Below are positions 1 through 6,729 of a stretch of DNA of 7,178 nt, in pieces; the stretch's first letter is position 1; each line of letters starts with the position of its first letter. The position numbers and the translations under genes were made by a program. The notes under the pieces are model-generated. The model saw only the letters and a list, made by a program, of their open reading frames with translations. It did no database searches and was not told where the DNA came from. The DNA is from Gammaproteobacteria bacterium (GTDB lineage: Bacteria > Pseudomonadota > Gammaproteobacteria > Pseudomonadales > Pseudohongiellaceae): positions 1-7,178 of the forward strand of contig PWQG01000316.1 in NCBI GenBank assembly GCA_003556835.1, in the 5' to 3' direction.

Positions 1-1151
1 GCCTGCAATTGCAACTGGGCGACTGGGAAAAGCTGGCCGATCTGGACGATCACGAACTAGAACACAACCCCGCTGCGGCCGAGTTGCAACTGCTGGCCGC
101 CGCCGGGCATCTGCAAAAGGGCGGAGAGCAGGCCAGGGCGCGCGCACGCGCCTTGATCGACAGCGCCATCGAAGCCGGCCTTAACCGCGAAGCCGTCGCC
201 CGCATTCTGATTGGTGGAGCCAGCAACACGCTGGGCCGCATTGCCGCCCTAACCGGACACTCAGATCATAGAGTCTTGAGGTGTTTTCGTTCTGCCCTTT
301 CCGTCAGCGACCCGGCAGCCGACATGGAGCTCATGCTTCACCCCATGGCAGCCCGACAGTTGATAACACTCGCAGCCAAAACGGGGTCGCACAGCGTTAA
401 GGAGATGGCTCAACGTGTTGCTGCGGACATGGTGTATCTTGGGTCGAATGCCTACGGAGAGCCGGGCGCCGCATCCAAGAAAGAAGGTGATACCGTCTCT
501 ATTGTTTCCGATTCATGGAGACCTAAGGGAGGCGCTTTTAGTGATATAGCAACCGATAATGAGCGTCTGCATAAATCCAGAGAGGAGCTCCATGAATACT
601 GGCGAAGTAGTCAGCAAGCACCCTTGGGTTACACTGCCGTAGATAAAAAGCGAAGCGTGCGGCTAGTGGAACTGGTTCAACAATACGTAGGTTCAGGGAC
701 GATACTTGAGATAGGCGCTAATGCGGGACGCAATTTGCACTACCTGCATGCAGCTGGCTTTACCAATCTAGAGGGTATAGAAATTAGCCCGACTGCGGTC
801 GCCATGCTCCGCGAGAGTTTCCCAGAACTTTCAGATATCAATATCCACGTTGGCGCAGTCGAAGATATTATTGGTGGCTTTGCGGACAACTCATTTGAGT
901 GTGTTTTTACCATGGCTGTTCTAGAGCATCTCCATTACGAATCCGAATGGATATTTGCTCATATGGCGCGGATCGCCCGTTCTATCATTACGGTTGAGGA
1001 TGAACTCCGCTCGGGCGAGCGACATTTTGCCCGTAACTATGAAAGGATTTTTACTAAGCACGGCATGCGCCAAGTGCATCTGGAAGGGCGCGAAAAATTC
1101 GGGTTACCGACAGGGTTTGCGGCAAGAGTTTTTAAAGAGCACTCGAGGTGA
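1..1151 (+). CDS. SAM-dependent class I methyltransferase, 5'-partial, with N-terminal helical domain
   Basis: The frame is open to the left edge of the window: codons before the TTG at 9 continue as Leu-Gln-Leu-Gln, so the true start lies upstream. Residue numbers below count that TTG as 1. Residues 1 to about 140 are Ala/Leu/Glu-rich and look helical, like the repeat-type helical domains seen on glycosylation-island proteins. Residues about 185-380 form a class I methyltransferase fold: the SAM-binding motif I is LEIGANAGRNL (233-243), an acidic strand end follows at GIEIS (256-260), and FECVFTMAVLEHL (296-308) is the motif IV/post-IV region typical of Methyltransf_11/25 families. The family transfers a methyl group from SAM; the acceptor cannot be read from the sequence. 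Position just upstream of the pse operon suggests a glycan or glycoprotein acceptor (inference). GC falls from about 66% in the first 240 bases to about 45-50% afterwards. Stop is TGA at 1149. Confidence 0.85.
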   Translation, partial: LQLQLGDWEKLADLDDHELEHNPAAAELQLLAAAGHLQKGGEQARARARALIDSAIEAGLNREAVARILIGGASNTLGRIAALTGHSDHRVLRCFRSALSVSDPAADMELMLHPMAARQLITLAAKTGSHSVKEMAQRVAADMVYLGSNAYGEPGAASKKEGDTVSIVSDSWRPKGGAFSDIATDNERLHKSREELHEYWRSSQQAPLGYTAVDKKRSVRLVELVQQYVGSGTILEIGANAGRNLHYLHAAGFTNLEGIEISPTAVAMLRESFPELSDINIHVGAVEDIIGGFADNSFECVFTMAVLEHLHYESEWIFAHMARIARSIITVEDELRSGERHFARNYERIFTKHGMRQVHLEGREKFGLPTGFAARVFKEHSR

Positions 1152-1230
1152 GGGTCTGGGAAACGAACGTCCTTCCTAAAAATAGGGTGGGTAGCCAATC
1201 ATCTTGGTTGATTATGTAGGCCAATTTGTA

Positions 1231-1235
1231 AAGGA
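1231..1235 (+). promoter_or_regulatory. Ribosome binding site of pseB (AAGGA)
   Basis: AAGGA lies 7 bases before the ATG at 1243, an ideal Shine-Dalgarno spacing. It decides the pseB start: the in-frame TTG at 1204 would add 13 residues (beginning MVDYVGQF) that PseB proteins lack, and it has no comparable site in front of it. The other pse genes lack a strong site of this kind, which fits the operon's translation being initiated mainly here and passed on by coupling. Confidence 0.7.
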
Positions 1236-1242
1236 TTTGATA

Positions 1243-2253
1243 ATGGTAATGGGAAACTCAATTCTGGTGACCGGCGGTACCGGTTCGTTCGGGAAGGCAT
1301 TCGTAAAAACCGTAGTGTCGCGCTTTCCAAATATCGAAAGGCTTGTTATCTTCTCCAGAGACGAACTCAAGCAGTTCGAGATGTCGCAAATGTTCAGCAT
1401 GGAGGAATTCCCGTTCATTCGCTACTTCATCGGCGATGTGCGCGACGGCGATCGAGTCAAGCGCGCGATGGAAGGCATTGATACCGTTGTGCACGCAGCT
1501 GCCCTAAAGCAGGTTCCCGCTGCTGAATACAATCCCTTTGAGGCCATCAAGACCAATATCATGGGCGCGCAGAACGTCATCGTGGCCTGTTTCGATGTCG
1601 GCGTCAGTCGAGTTGTCGCGCTGTCAACGGACAAGGCCGCGGCACCGATCAACTTGTATGGTGCTACGAAACTATGTTCCGACAAGCTGTTTACGGCCGC
1701 CAATAACGTCAAGGGACATCGGGATATCAAGCTTTCTGTCGTCCGCTACGGCAATGTCATGGGCAGCCGCGGTTCGGTGATCCCTTTCTTCCTTGAACGC
1801 CGCAAGACTGGCGTCCTGCCCATCACTGATCCAACCATGACCCGTTTCAATATTAGCCTGCAGGAGGGCGTTGACATGGTTCTCTGGGCGCTGGAAAACG
1901 CTCAGGGCGGCGAGCTGTTCGTTCCCAAGATCCCGAGCTACCGCATCACCGATGTGGCCGAAGCTATCGGGCCGGAATGCGAAAAGCCCATCGTCGGAAT
2001 TCGCCCGGGCGAAAAGATCCACGAGGAAATGATCACCGCCAGCGATAGCTACAATACCGTCGACCTCGGAAAATACTTCGCCATCCTGCCCATGGCCGGC
2101 GACATCAGTAAGCGCGACTACTGTGCCAGCAACAGCTGCAAGGCAGTCCAACCTGGTTTTGCCTACAACAGCGGCACCAATCCCGACTTCCTCACCGTCG
2201 AGCAGCTGCGCGAATTGATCCGCCAGCACGTGGATCCGGATTTCCAAGTCTGA
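1243..2253 (+). CDS. pseB: UDP-N-acetylglucosamine 4,6-dehydratase (inverting), first step of pseudaminic acid synthesis
   Basis: PseB converts UDP-GlcNAc to UDP-2-acetamido-2,6-dideoxy-beta-L-arabino-hexos-4-ulose in the cytoplasm, using bound NADP for 4,6-dehydration with inversion at C5. The 336-residue protein is an extended SDR enzyme of normal family length. It shows the Rossmann dinucleotide motif TGGTGSFG (residues 10-17), the PseB-typical SRDELKQFEM (38-47), ALKQVPAAEYNP (87-98), the catalytic STDK (128-131) and YGATK (139-143, Tyr139 and Lys143), and RYGNVMGSRGSVIPFF (168-183). ATG 1243 is chosen because of the AAGGA site; ATG 1249 (two codons later) is a possible alternative. It opens the pse operon after a 91-base gap and ends 2 bases before pseC. 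The lysine/tyrosine pattern and the pseC, pseF and pseG neighbours favour PseB over the retaining dehydratases of bacillosamine or legionaminic acid routes. Confidence 0.95.
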   Translation: MVMGNSILVTGGTGSFGKAFVKTVVSRFPNIERLVIFSRDELKQFEMSQMFSMEEFPFIRYFIGDVRDGDRVKRAMEGIDTVVHAAALKQVPAAEYNPFEAIKTNIMGAQNVIVACFDVGVSRVVALSTDKAAAPINLYGATKLCSDKLFTAANNVKGHRDIKLSVVRYGNVMGSRGSVIPFFLERRKTGVLPITDPTMTRFNISLQEGVDMVLWALENAQGGELFVPKIPSYRITDVAEAIGPECEKPIVGIRPGEKIHEEMITASDSYNTVDLGKYFAILPMAGDISKRDYCASNSCKAVQPGFAYNSGTNPDFLTVEQLRELIRQHVDPDFQV

Positions 2254-2255
2254 CC

Positions 2256-3413
2256 ATGATTCCCTACGGCCGTCAAGACATCAGCCAGGACGACATTGAC
2301 GCTGTCGTCGACGTGCTGCGCTCAGACTTCCTCACCCAGGGTCCCAAGGTGCCTGAGTTCGAGCAGCAAGTCGCCAGTTACACGGGTGCCGCACATGCCA
2401 TTGCGGTCAACAGCGCGACCAGCGCACTGCATATCGCCTGCATGGCACTGGATGTAGGCCCCGGTGACATGGTCTGGACCAGCCCCAACTCCTTTGTCGC
2501 TAGCGCCAACTGCGCCCGCTACTGCGGCGCGGAAGTCGACTTCGTCGATATCGACCCGAACAACTGGAATCTCTGCCCACAGAAGCTCGCCGACAAACTG
2601 GCGCACGCTGAAAAGCAGAACCGCCTGCCCAAAGTCGTCATCCCGGTTCACCTCTGCGGACAGTCCTGTGACATGGCAGCCATCCATGCGCTAGCGCAGG
2701 AATATGGTTTCACTATCATCGAAGATGCCAGCCACGCCATCGGCGGCCGCTACCGCGATGATCCGGTCGGCAGCTGCCGCTACAGCGATATCGTCGTCTT
2801 CAGCTTCCACCCGGTCAAGATCATCACCACCGCCGAAGGCGGCATGGCCCTGACCAACAATGCCGATCTGTTCGAGCGCATGGCCCGCCTGCGCACCCAC
2901 GGCATCACCCGCGACCCGGCCCAGATGGTCAACGAACCGGCTGGGCCTTGGTACTACGAGCAACTGGAGCTTGGCTACAACTACCGCATGACCGACCTCC
3001 AGGCCGCGCTCGGCACCAGCCAGATTCAGCGGTTGGATGAGTTCGTGGCGCGGCGTAATGAACTGGCCAAGCGCTACGACCAGCTCCTGGCGAATTTGCC
3101 CATCCACTGCCCCACAGTGATTGCAGATGCTTACTCCTCATGGCACCTCTACCCGATCCGACTGCAGTTGGATCGGATAAAGCGCAGCCATCGGGAGGTA
3201 TTCGAAGCCCTGCGCGAGGGCGGCATCGGCGTCAACCTGCACTACATGCCGGTTCATCTGCAGCCCTACTACCGAGCACTGGGGTTTGAGCCCGGCCTGT
3301 TCCCGGAGGCTGAAGCCTACGGGCGGGACGCCATCAGCTTGCCTATGTTTCCGAAGCTGACGGAGGAATCTCAGGACCAAGTCGTCCGATTGCTCCGCGA
3401 GTGTCTTGCGTGA
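2256..3413 (+). CDS. pseC: UDP-4-amino-4,6-dideoxy-N-acetyl-beta-L-altrosamine transaminase
   Basis: PseC transfers an amino group, normally from glutamate, to C4 of the keto sugar made by PseB, using pyridoxal phosphate. The 385-residue protein has the full DegT/DnrJ/EryC1/StrS aminotransferase layout. The opening MIPYGRQDIS is typical of PseC. VNSATSALHIA (51-61) binds the cofactor phosphate. IIEDASHAIGG (154-164) carries Asp157, which contacts the PLP ring nitrogen. SFHPVKIITTAEGG (183-196) carries the PLP-linking Lys188. GYNYRMTDLQAALG (240-253) is the conserved substrate/dimer region. LHYMPVHLQPYYR (328-340) is the usual C-terminal motif. ATG 2256 begins 2 bases after the pseB stop and has only a weak site in front, so coupling to pseB is likely. 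The 3' end overlaps the start of pseF. No key residue is missing. Confidence 0.95.
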   Translation: MIPYGRQDISQDDIDAVVDVLRSDFLTQGPKVPEFEQQVASYTGAAHAIAVNSATSALHIACMALDVGPGDMVWTSPNSFVASANCARYCGAEVDFVDIDPNNWNLCPQKLADKLAHAEKQNRLPKVVIPVHLCGQSCDMAAIHALAQEYGFTIIEDASHAIGGRYRDDPVGSCRYSDIVVFSFHPVKIITTAEGGMALTNNADLFERMARLRTHGITRDPAQMVNEPAGPWYYEQLELGYNYRMTDLQAALGTSQIQRLDEFVARRNELAKRYDQLLANLPIHCPTVIADAYSSWHLYPIRLQLDRIKRSHREVFEALREGGIGVNLHYMPVHLQPYYRALGFEPGLFPEAEAYGRDAISLPMFPKLTEESQDQVVRLLRECLA

Positions 3414-4117
3414 CGACGATCGCCATAATTCCGGCGCGCGGCGGTAGCAAACGTATACCGGGAAAGAATCTCCGGGATTTCTGCGGCAGGCCCATGCTGG
3501 CCTGGACCATCGAGGCGGCAAGCAGCAGTGGTTGCTTCGATGAAATCATTGTCTCGACTGACGATGAAGAAGTTGCCGTGGTTTCGCGCAACTGGGGCGC
3601 GGCAACGCCGTTCATTCGTCCGGCAGAACTCGCTGATGATTACACCGGCACCGTTCCGGTAATCCGTCACGCCGTTCAGTGGTACAAACAGCATCGGGGG
3701 CATCCTTCCGTCGCGTGTTGCCTGTATGCAACGGCACCGTTCCTGCTTCCCGCGGATATCCAGCGCGGTCTGGCCGTTCTCGAGGAGTCACGCGCGGATT
3801 ACGCGTTTTCGATAACCAGTTTCCCGTTTCCGATTCAGCGCGCGTTGCGAATCGTCCCTTCCAAAGGCGTTGAGATGTTCAACCCCGAGCACATGAACAC
3901 GCGCTCGCAGGACCTTGAGCCGGCCTACCATGATGCCGGCCAGTTTTACTGGGGCACTGCCGAGGCGTGGTTGTCTGGAAAGCCCCTGCTGTCCACTGCG
4001 GCTGTAGCCGTAGAAATCCCCCGGTATCGTGTTCAGGACATCGACACGGAAGAGGACTGGGAGCGCGCTGAGTGGATGTTCAAGGCGCTCCGAATTGGCA
4101 AGAGTCAAAGCAGATGA
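3410..4117 (+). CDS. pseF: Pseudaminic acid cytidylyltransferase (CMP-Pse synthetase)
   Basis: PseF activates pseudaminic acid with CTP, giving CMP-pseudaminic acid and pyrophosphate, the donor for pseudaminyltransferases. The predicted 235 residues match the family length. IIPARGGSKRIPGKN (6-20) is the nucleotide-binding signature of CMP-sialate-type cytidylyltransferases. CGRPMLAWTI (25-34) and IIVSTDDEEVA (46-56) are the next conserved blocks, HDAGQFYWG (174-182) lines the sugar site, and DIDTEEDW (210-217) is the usual acidic C-terminal motif. I place the start at GTG 3410, whose GTGA overlaps the pseC stop by four bases and gives MTTIAIIPARGG, like known homologues. GTG 3401 in the same frame would add three residues (MSC) and a 13-base overlap, and cannot be excluded. 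Pseudaminic rather than sialic or legionaminic specificity is inferred mostly from the pseB, pseC and pseG context. Confidence 0.92.
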   Translation: MTTIAIIPARGGSKRIPGKNLRDFCGRPMLAWTIEAASSSGCFDEIIVSTDDEEVAVVSRNWGAATPFIRPAELADDYTGTVPVIRHAVQWYKQHRGHPSVACCLYATAPFLLPADIQRGLAVLEESRADYAFSITSFPFPIQRALRIVPSKGVEMFNPEHMNTRSQDLEPAYHDAGQFYWGTAEAWLSGKPLLSTAAVAVEIPRYRVQDIDTEEDWERAEWMFKALRIGKSQSR

Positions 4118-5667
4118 AGTTCGCCTTCCGAACCGATGCCTCACTGCAGATCGGCACCGGCCACGTCATGCGCTGCCTGACCCTGGCCAACGCCCTGCGA
4201 GAGCGGGGCGCGGATTGCCGCTTCATCTGCCGCGAGCATCCGGGAAATTTGCTGCATCTGATCCGTGAGCAAGGCTTCGAGGCGGTGGCGCTGCCGGGTG
4301 AATCCAGCGAACGCGGTTATCCGCCAAAAGCCGTGCAGTCTGACCTGGCTCACGCGGAATGGCTTGGAGCGGACTGGCGGACCGATGCCGAAGCCGCAAG
4401 GGCAGCCTTGGGTGGCGTCAAGGTCGACTGGCTGGTAGTGGACCACTACGCGCTTGATGCGCGATGGGAAGCCGCGATGCGGCCAAATTGCTGCAAGCTG
4501 CTGGTGATTGATGATCTCGCTGATCGCATACATGATTGCGACCTGCTGCTGGATCAGAATCTGGTGGCGGACATGGAACGTCGCTACGACGGCAAGGTTC
4601 CACATCATTGTGGCCGACTGCTTGGACCCCAGTATGCTTTGCTGCAACCGGAATACGCGGAGTTGCACCCACGTATACCGCCCCGCGAAGGCCCGGTGAG
4701 CCGCGTACTGATCTATTTCGGCGGAGCCGACCGCGATAACCAAACCGGCCGTGCCCTCGCCGCATGTCTGTCCTTGGGACGGCAGGATATCGCGCTGGAC
4801 GTGGTGATCAATCCAAACAGCCCCCATGCCGATTCCATCCAGGCCCAAGCACAAGGCAAGGGGCAGGTTACCCTGCACAGTCATCTACCGTCCCTCGCGC
4901 CCCTCATGGTCCGGGCTGACCTCGCCATCGGCGCTGGTGGAGCGACATCCTGGGAGCGTTGCTGTCTCGGCTTGCCGACGCTGGTCATTACGATTGCCGA
5001 GAACCAGAAGCCGATTGCTGAGGAACTGCATCAACAAGGCTTGGTCCAGTGGTTGGGCCATGCGAGTGAGGCAAGCGAACAATCTATCGCGAATGATTTG
5101 GCGACTATTTTCGATAAAGACCTCCCGTCTGCCTGGTCGGAGAAATGCCAGCAGTTTGCCGATGGCCTAGGTGCCGACCGAGTCTGCAGCGTCCTCTTGC
5201 TTAGCCCCGAAACACCGCTAAGAGCCCGACTGGCGCGGCTGGATGACGAGGCGCTGATTCTTCGCTGGGCCAACGATCCGTTGGTTCGCCGTAATGCGTT
5301 TACAACCGAAACAATCGACCCAGTCACGCACCGAGCTTGGTTCCGTAAGCGACTGCGAGATTTGGAAAACTGCCGGCTACAAATAGTGGAAACCGATGAC
5401 GGTTTCCCGCTAGGCCAGGTCCGCTTTGATCGTGATCAGGAGCAGTGGGAAGTCCACTATTCGATGGACTCACGCTGCCGCGGGCGTGGCATGGGGACTT
5501 CGCTGCTTGCTGCCGGTCTCCGGAGCTTTCGGACCACGCATCCATCCGATACAATTTTCGGCCGAGTGAAGCCTGGAAACGATGCGTCACAAAAAGTATT
5601 TCGTGCGTTGGGGTTTGCGGAAGAAGCTACCGCAAACGAGTTGATTTATCGCCAAGCGACTGGATGA
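4114..5667 (+). CDS. pseG: Bifunctional PseG-PseH: UDP-sugar hydrolase fused to GNAT N-acetyltransferase
   Basis: This single 517-residue frame holds two pathway steps. Residues 1 to about 360 are PseG, the inverting glycosyltransferase-fold hydrolase that releases 2,4-diacetamido-2,4,6-trideoxy-L-altrose from UDP. FRTDASLQIGTGHVMRCL (5-22) includes His17, the catalytic base position known in Campylobacter PseG. LVVDHYALD (107-115), LVIDDLADR (130-138) and the UDP-binding GAGGATSWERCCLGLP (273-288) follow. Residues about 368-517 are a GNAT domain matching PseH, which acetylates the C4 amine with acetyl-CoA: it begins LARLDDEALILRWANDP (373-389), has the acetyl-CoA loop CRGRGMGTSLL (455-465) and ends with GNDASQKVFRALGF (488-501). 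Stand-alone PseG and PseH are about 270-360 and 150-180 residues. ATG 4114 overlaps the pseF stop (ATGA); the in-frame ATG at 4072 lies inside pseF and adds 14 non-homologous residues. I saw no internal stop or frameshift at the linker. There is no separate pseH in the window. Confidence 0.93.
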   Translation: MKFAFRTDASLQIGTGHVMRCLTLANALRERGADCRFICREHPGNLLHLIREQGFEAVALPGESSERGYPPKAVQSDLAHAEWLGADWRTDAEAARAALGGVKVDWLVVDHYALDARWEAAMRPNCCKLLVIDDLADRIHDCDLLLDQNLVADMERRYDGKVPHHCGRLLGPQYALLQPEYAELHPRIPPREGPVSRVLIYFGGADRDNQTGRALAACLSLGRQDIALDVVINPNSPHADSIQAQAQGKGQVTLHSHLPSLAPLMVRADLAIGAGGATSWERCCLGLPTLVITIAENQKPIAEELHQQGLVQWLGHASEASEQSIANDLATIFDKDLPSAWSEKCQQFADGLGADRVCSVLLLSPETPLRARLARLDDEALILRWANDPLVRRNAFTTETIDPVTHRAWFRKRLRDLENCRLQIVETDDGFPLGQVRFDRDQEQWEVHYSMDSRCRGRGMGTSLLAAGLRSFRTTHPSDTIFGRVKPGNDASQKVFRALGFAEEATANELIYRQATG

Positions 5668-6729
5668 ATGATGCAATGGATTTCAATTGACGGGCGCCGT
5701 ATCGCGGCTGATTCGCCGCCCTATATTATCGCGGAACTCTCGGCAAATCATAATGGCTCGTTGGAACGCGCATTCAAAACCATTGATATGGCTCGGCGAT
5801 GTGGCGCTGGCGCAGTCAAACTGCAAACATATACTGCCGATACCATCACGCTTGACATGGATTCTGAGGAATTTCGCATTCATGGGGGGCTCTGGGATGG
5901 AAAAACATTGTATCGGCTCTATCAGCAGGCCCATCTGCCCTGGGATTGGCACAAGCCGCTTTTCGACTATGCTCGAAAGGTCGGAATCACGATCTTCAGC
6001 TCCCCCTTCGACAACACCGCCGTGGACCTGCTCGAAGATCTCGACGCGCCCGCGTACAAAATCGCGTCCTTTGAAGCGATCGACCTGCCGCTGATCCGGT
6101 ACGTCGCCAGCACCGGCAAACCCATGATCATCTCGACCGGCATGGCCAACGCCGAGGAAATCGAGGAGGCACTGGGAGCAGCTCGCGACGCAGGCTGCAC
6201 TCAGATCGCCCTGCTACATTGCGTCTCAGGCTATCCAGCACCAGCAAAAGACTATAATCTCAGAACCATACCTGACATGATCGAGCGCTATGGTACAGTC
6301 GTCGGCCTCTCAGATCACACTCTGGACAACGCAACGGCAATCGCCAGCGTTGCCCTTGGTGCCTCGATTATCGAAAAGCACATCACGCTGGATCGAAAAG
6401 GCGGCGGACCAGATGACAGCTTCTCGCTGGAGCCTGCCGATCTGGCCAATCTGTGCCGGGACGCCAGGACTGCATGGTCTGCACTGGGTGCTCCGAATTA
6501 CGAACGAAAAGCCAGCGAGCAAGGCAATCTGAAATTCAGAAGGTCGCTGTATTTCGTAAGAGATCTAGAGCGAGGTCATACGATCGGTATCGATGATATT
6601 CGAAGCGTGCGTCCGGGGTACGGGCTTGCACCCAAACACCTTGATGCCGTACTTGGCAAGCAGACTAAGGTGGCAGTGAAATCAGGCACGCCCGTTCGCT
6701 GGGAATGCTTTGTAAAAGTCATGTCATGA
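5668..6729 (+). CDS. pseI: Pseudaminic acid synthase
   Basis: PseI condenses 2,4-diacetamido-2,4,6-trideoxy-L-altrose with phosphoenolpyruvate to form pseudaminic acid. The 353 residues have the NeuB family layout: a TIM barrel (about 15-275) and a C-terminal SAF/antifreeze-like domain (about 288-353). IIAELSANHNGS (20-31), GAVKLQTYTADTIT (48-61) and FSSPFDNTAVDLLE (110-123) are active-site blocks. GLSDHT (213-218, His217) and EKHITLDR (236-243, His238) carry the two histidines that bind the divalent metal in this family. RRSLYFVRDLERG (291-303) opens the SAF domain, and RPGYG (315-319) is the family loop reaching the active site. LSANHNGS, with leucine before the serine, is usual for PseI. 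ATG 5668 follows the previous stop directly, with ATG 5671 as an alternative; neither has a strong ribosome site, so coupling is likely. The first 230 bases are less GC-rich than the middle of the gene. Confidence 0.94.
   Translation: MMQWISIDGRRIAADSPPYIIAELSANHNGSLERAFKTIDMARRCGAGAVKLQTYTADTITLDMDSEEFRIHGGLWDGKTLYRLYQQAHLPWDWHKPLFDYARKVGITIFSSPFDNTAVDLLEDLDAPAYKIASFEAIDLPLIRYVASTGKPMIISTGMANAEEIEEALGAARDAGCTQIALLHCVSGYPAPAKDYNLRTIPDMIERYGTVVGLSDHTLDNATAIASVALGASIIEKHITLDRKGGGPDDSFSLEPADLANLCRDARTAWSALGAPNYERKASEQGNLKFRRSLYFVRDLERGHTIGIDDIRSVRPGYGLAPKHLDAVLGKQTKVAVKSGTPVRWECFVKVMS

Noticed and set aside
1204..1242. TTG 1204 as the pseB start
   Set aside because: It adds 13 residues not seen in PseB and has no ribosome site, while ATG 1243 has AAGGA at ideal spacing.
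1672..2247. 191-codon open frame on the minus strand inside pseB
   Set aside because: It is an antisense shadow of a GC-rich gene; the plus-strand frame is a full PseB with catalytic motifs, and the minus product resembles nothing I know.
4072..4113. ATG 4072 as the pseG start
   Set aside because: It would overlap pseF by 46 bases and adds 14 residues; ATG 4114 gives the standard MKFAFRTDASLQIGTGH opening and an ATGA overlap.
4141..4884. 247-codon open frame on the minus strand inside pseG-pseH
   Set aside because: It lies wholly opposite conserved PseG coding sequence, which explains the open frame through codon bias.
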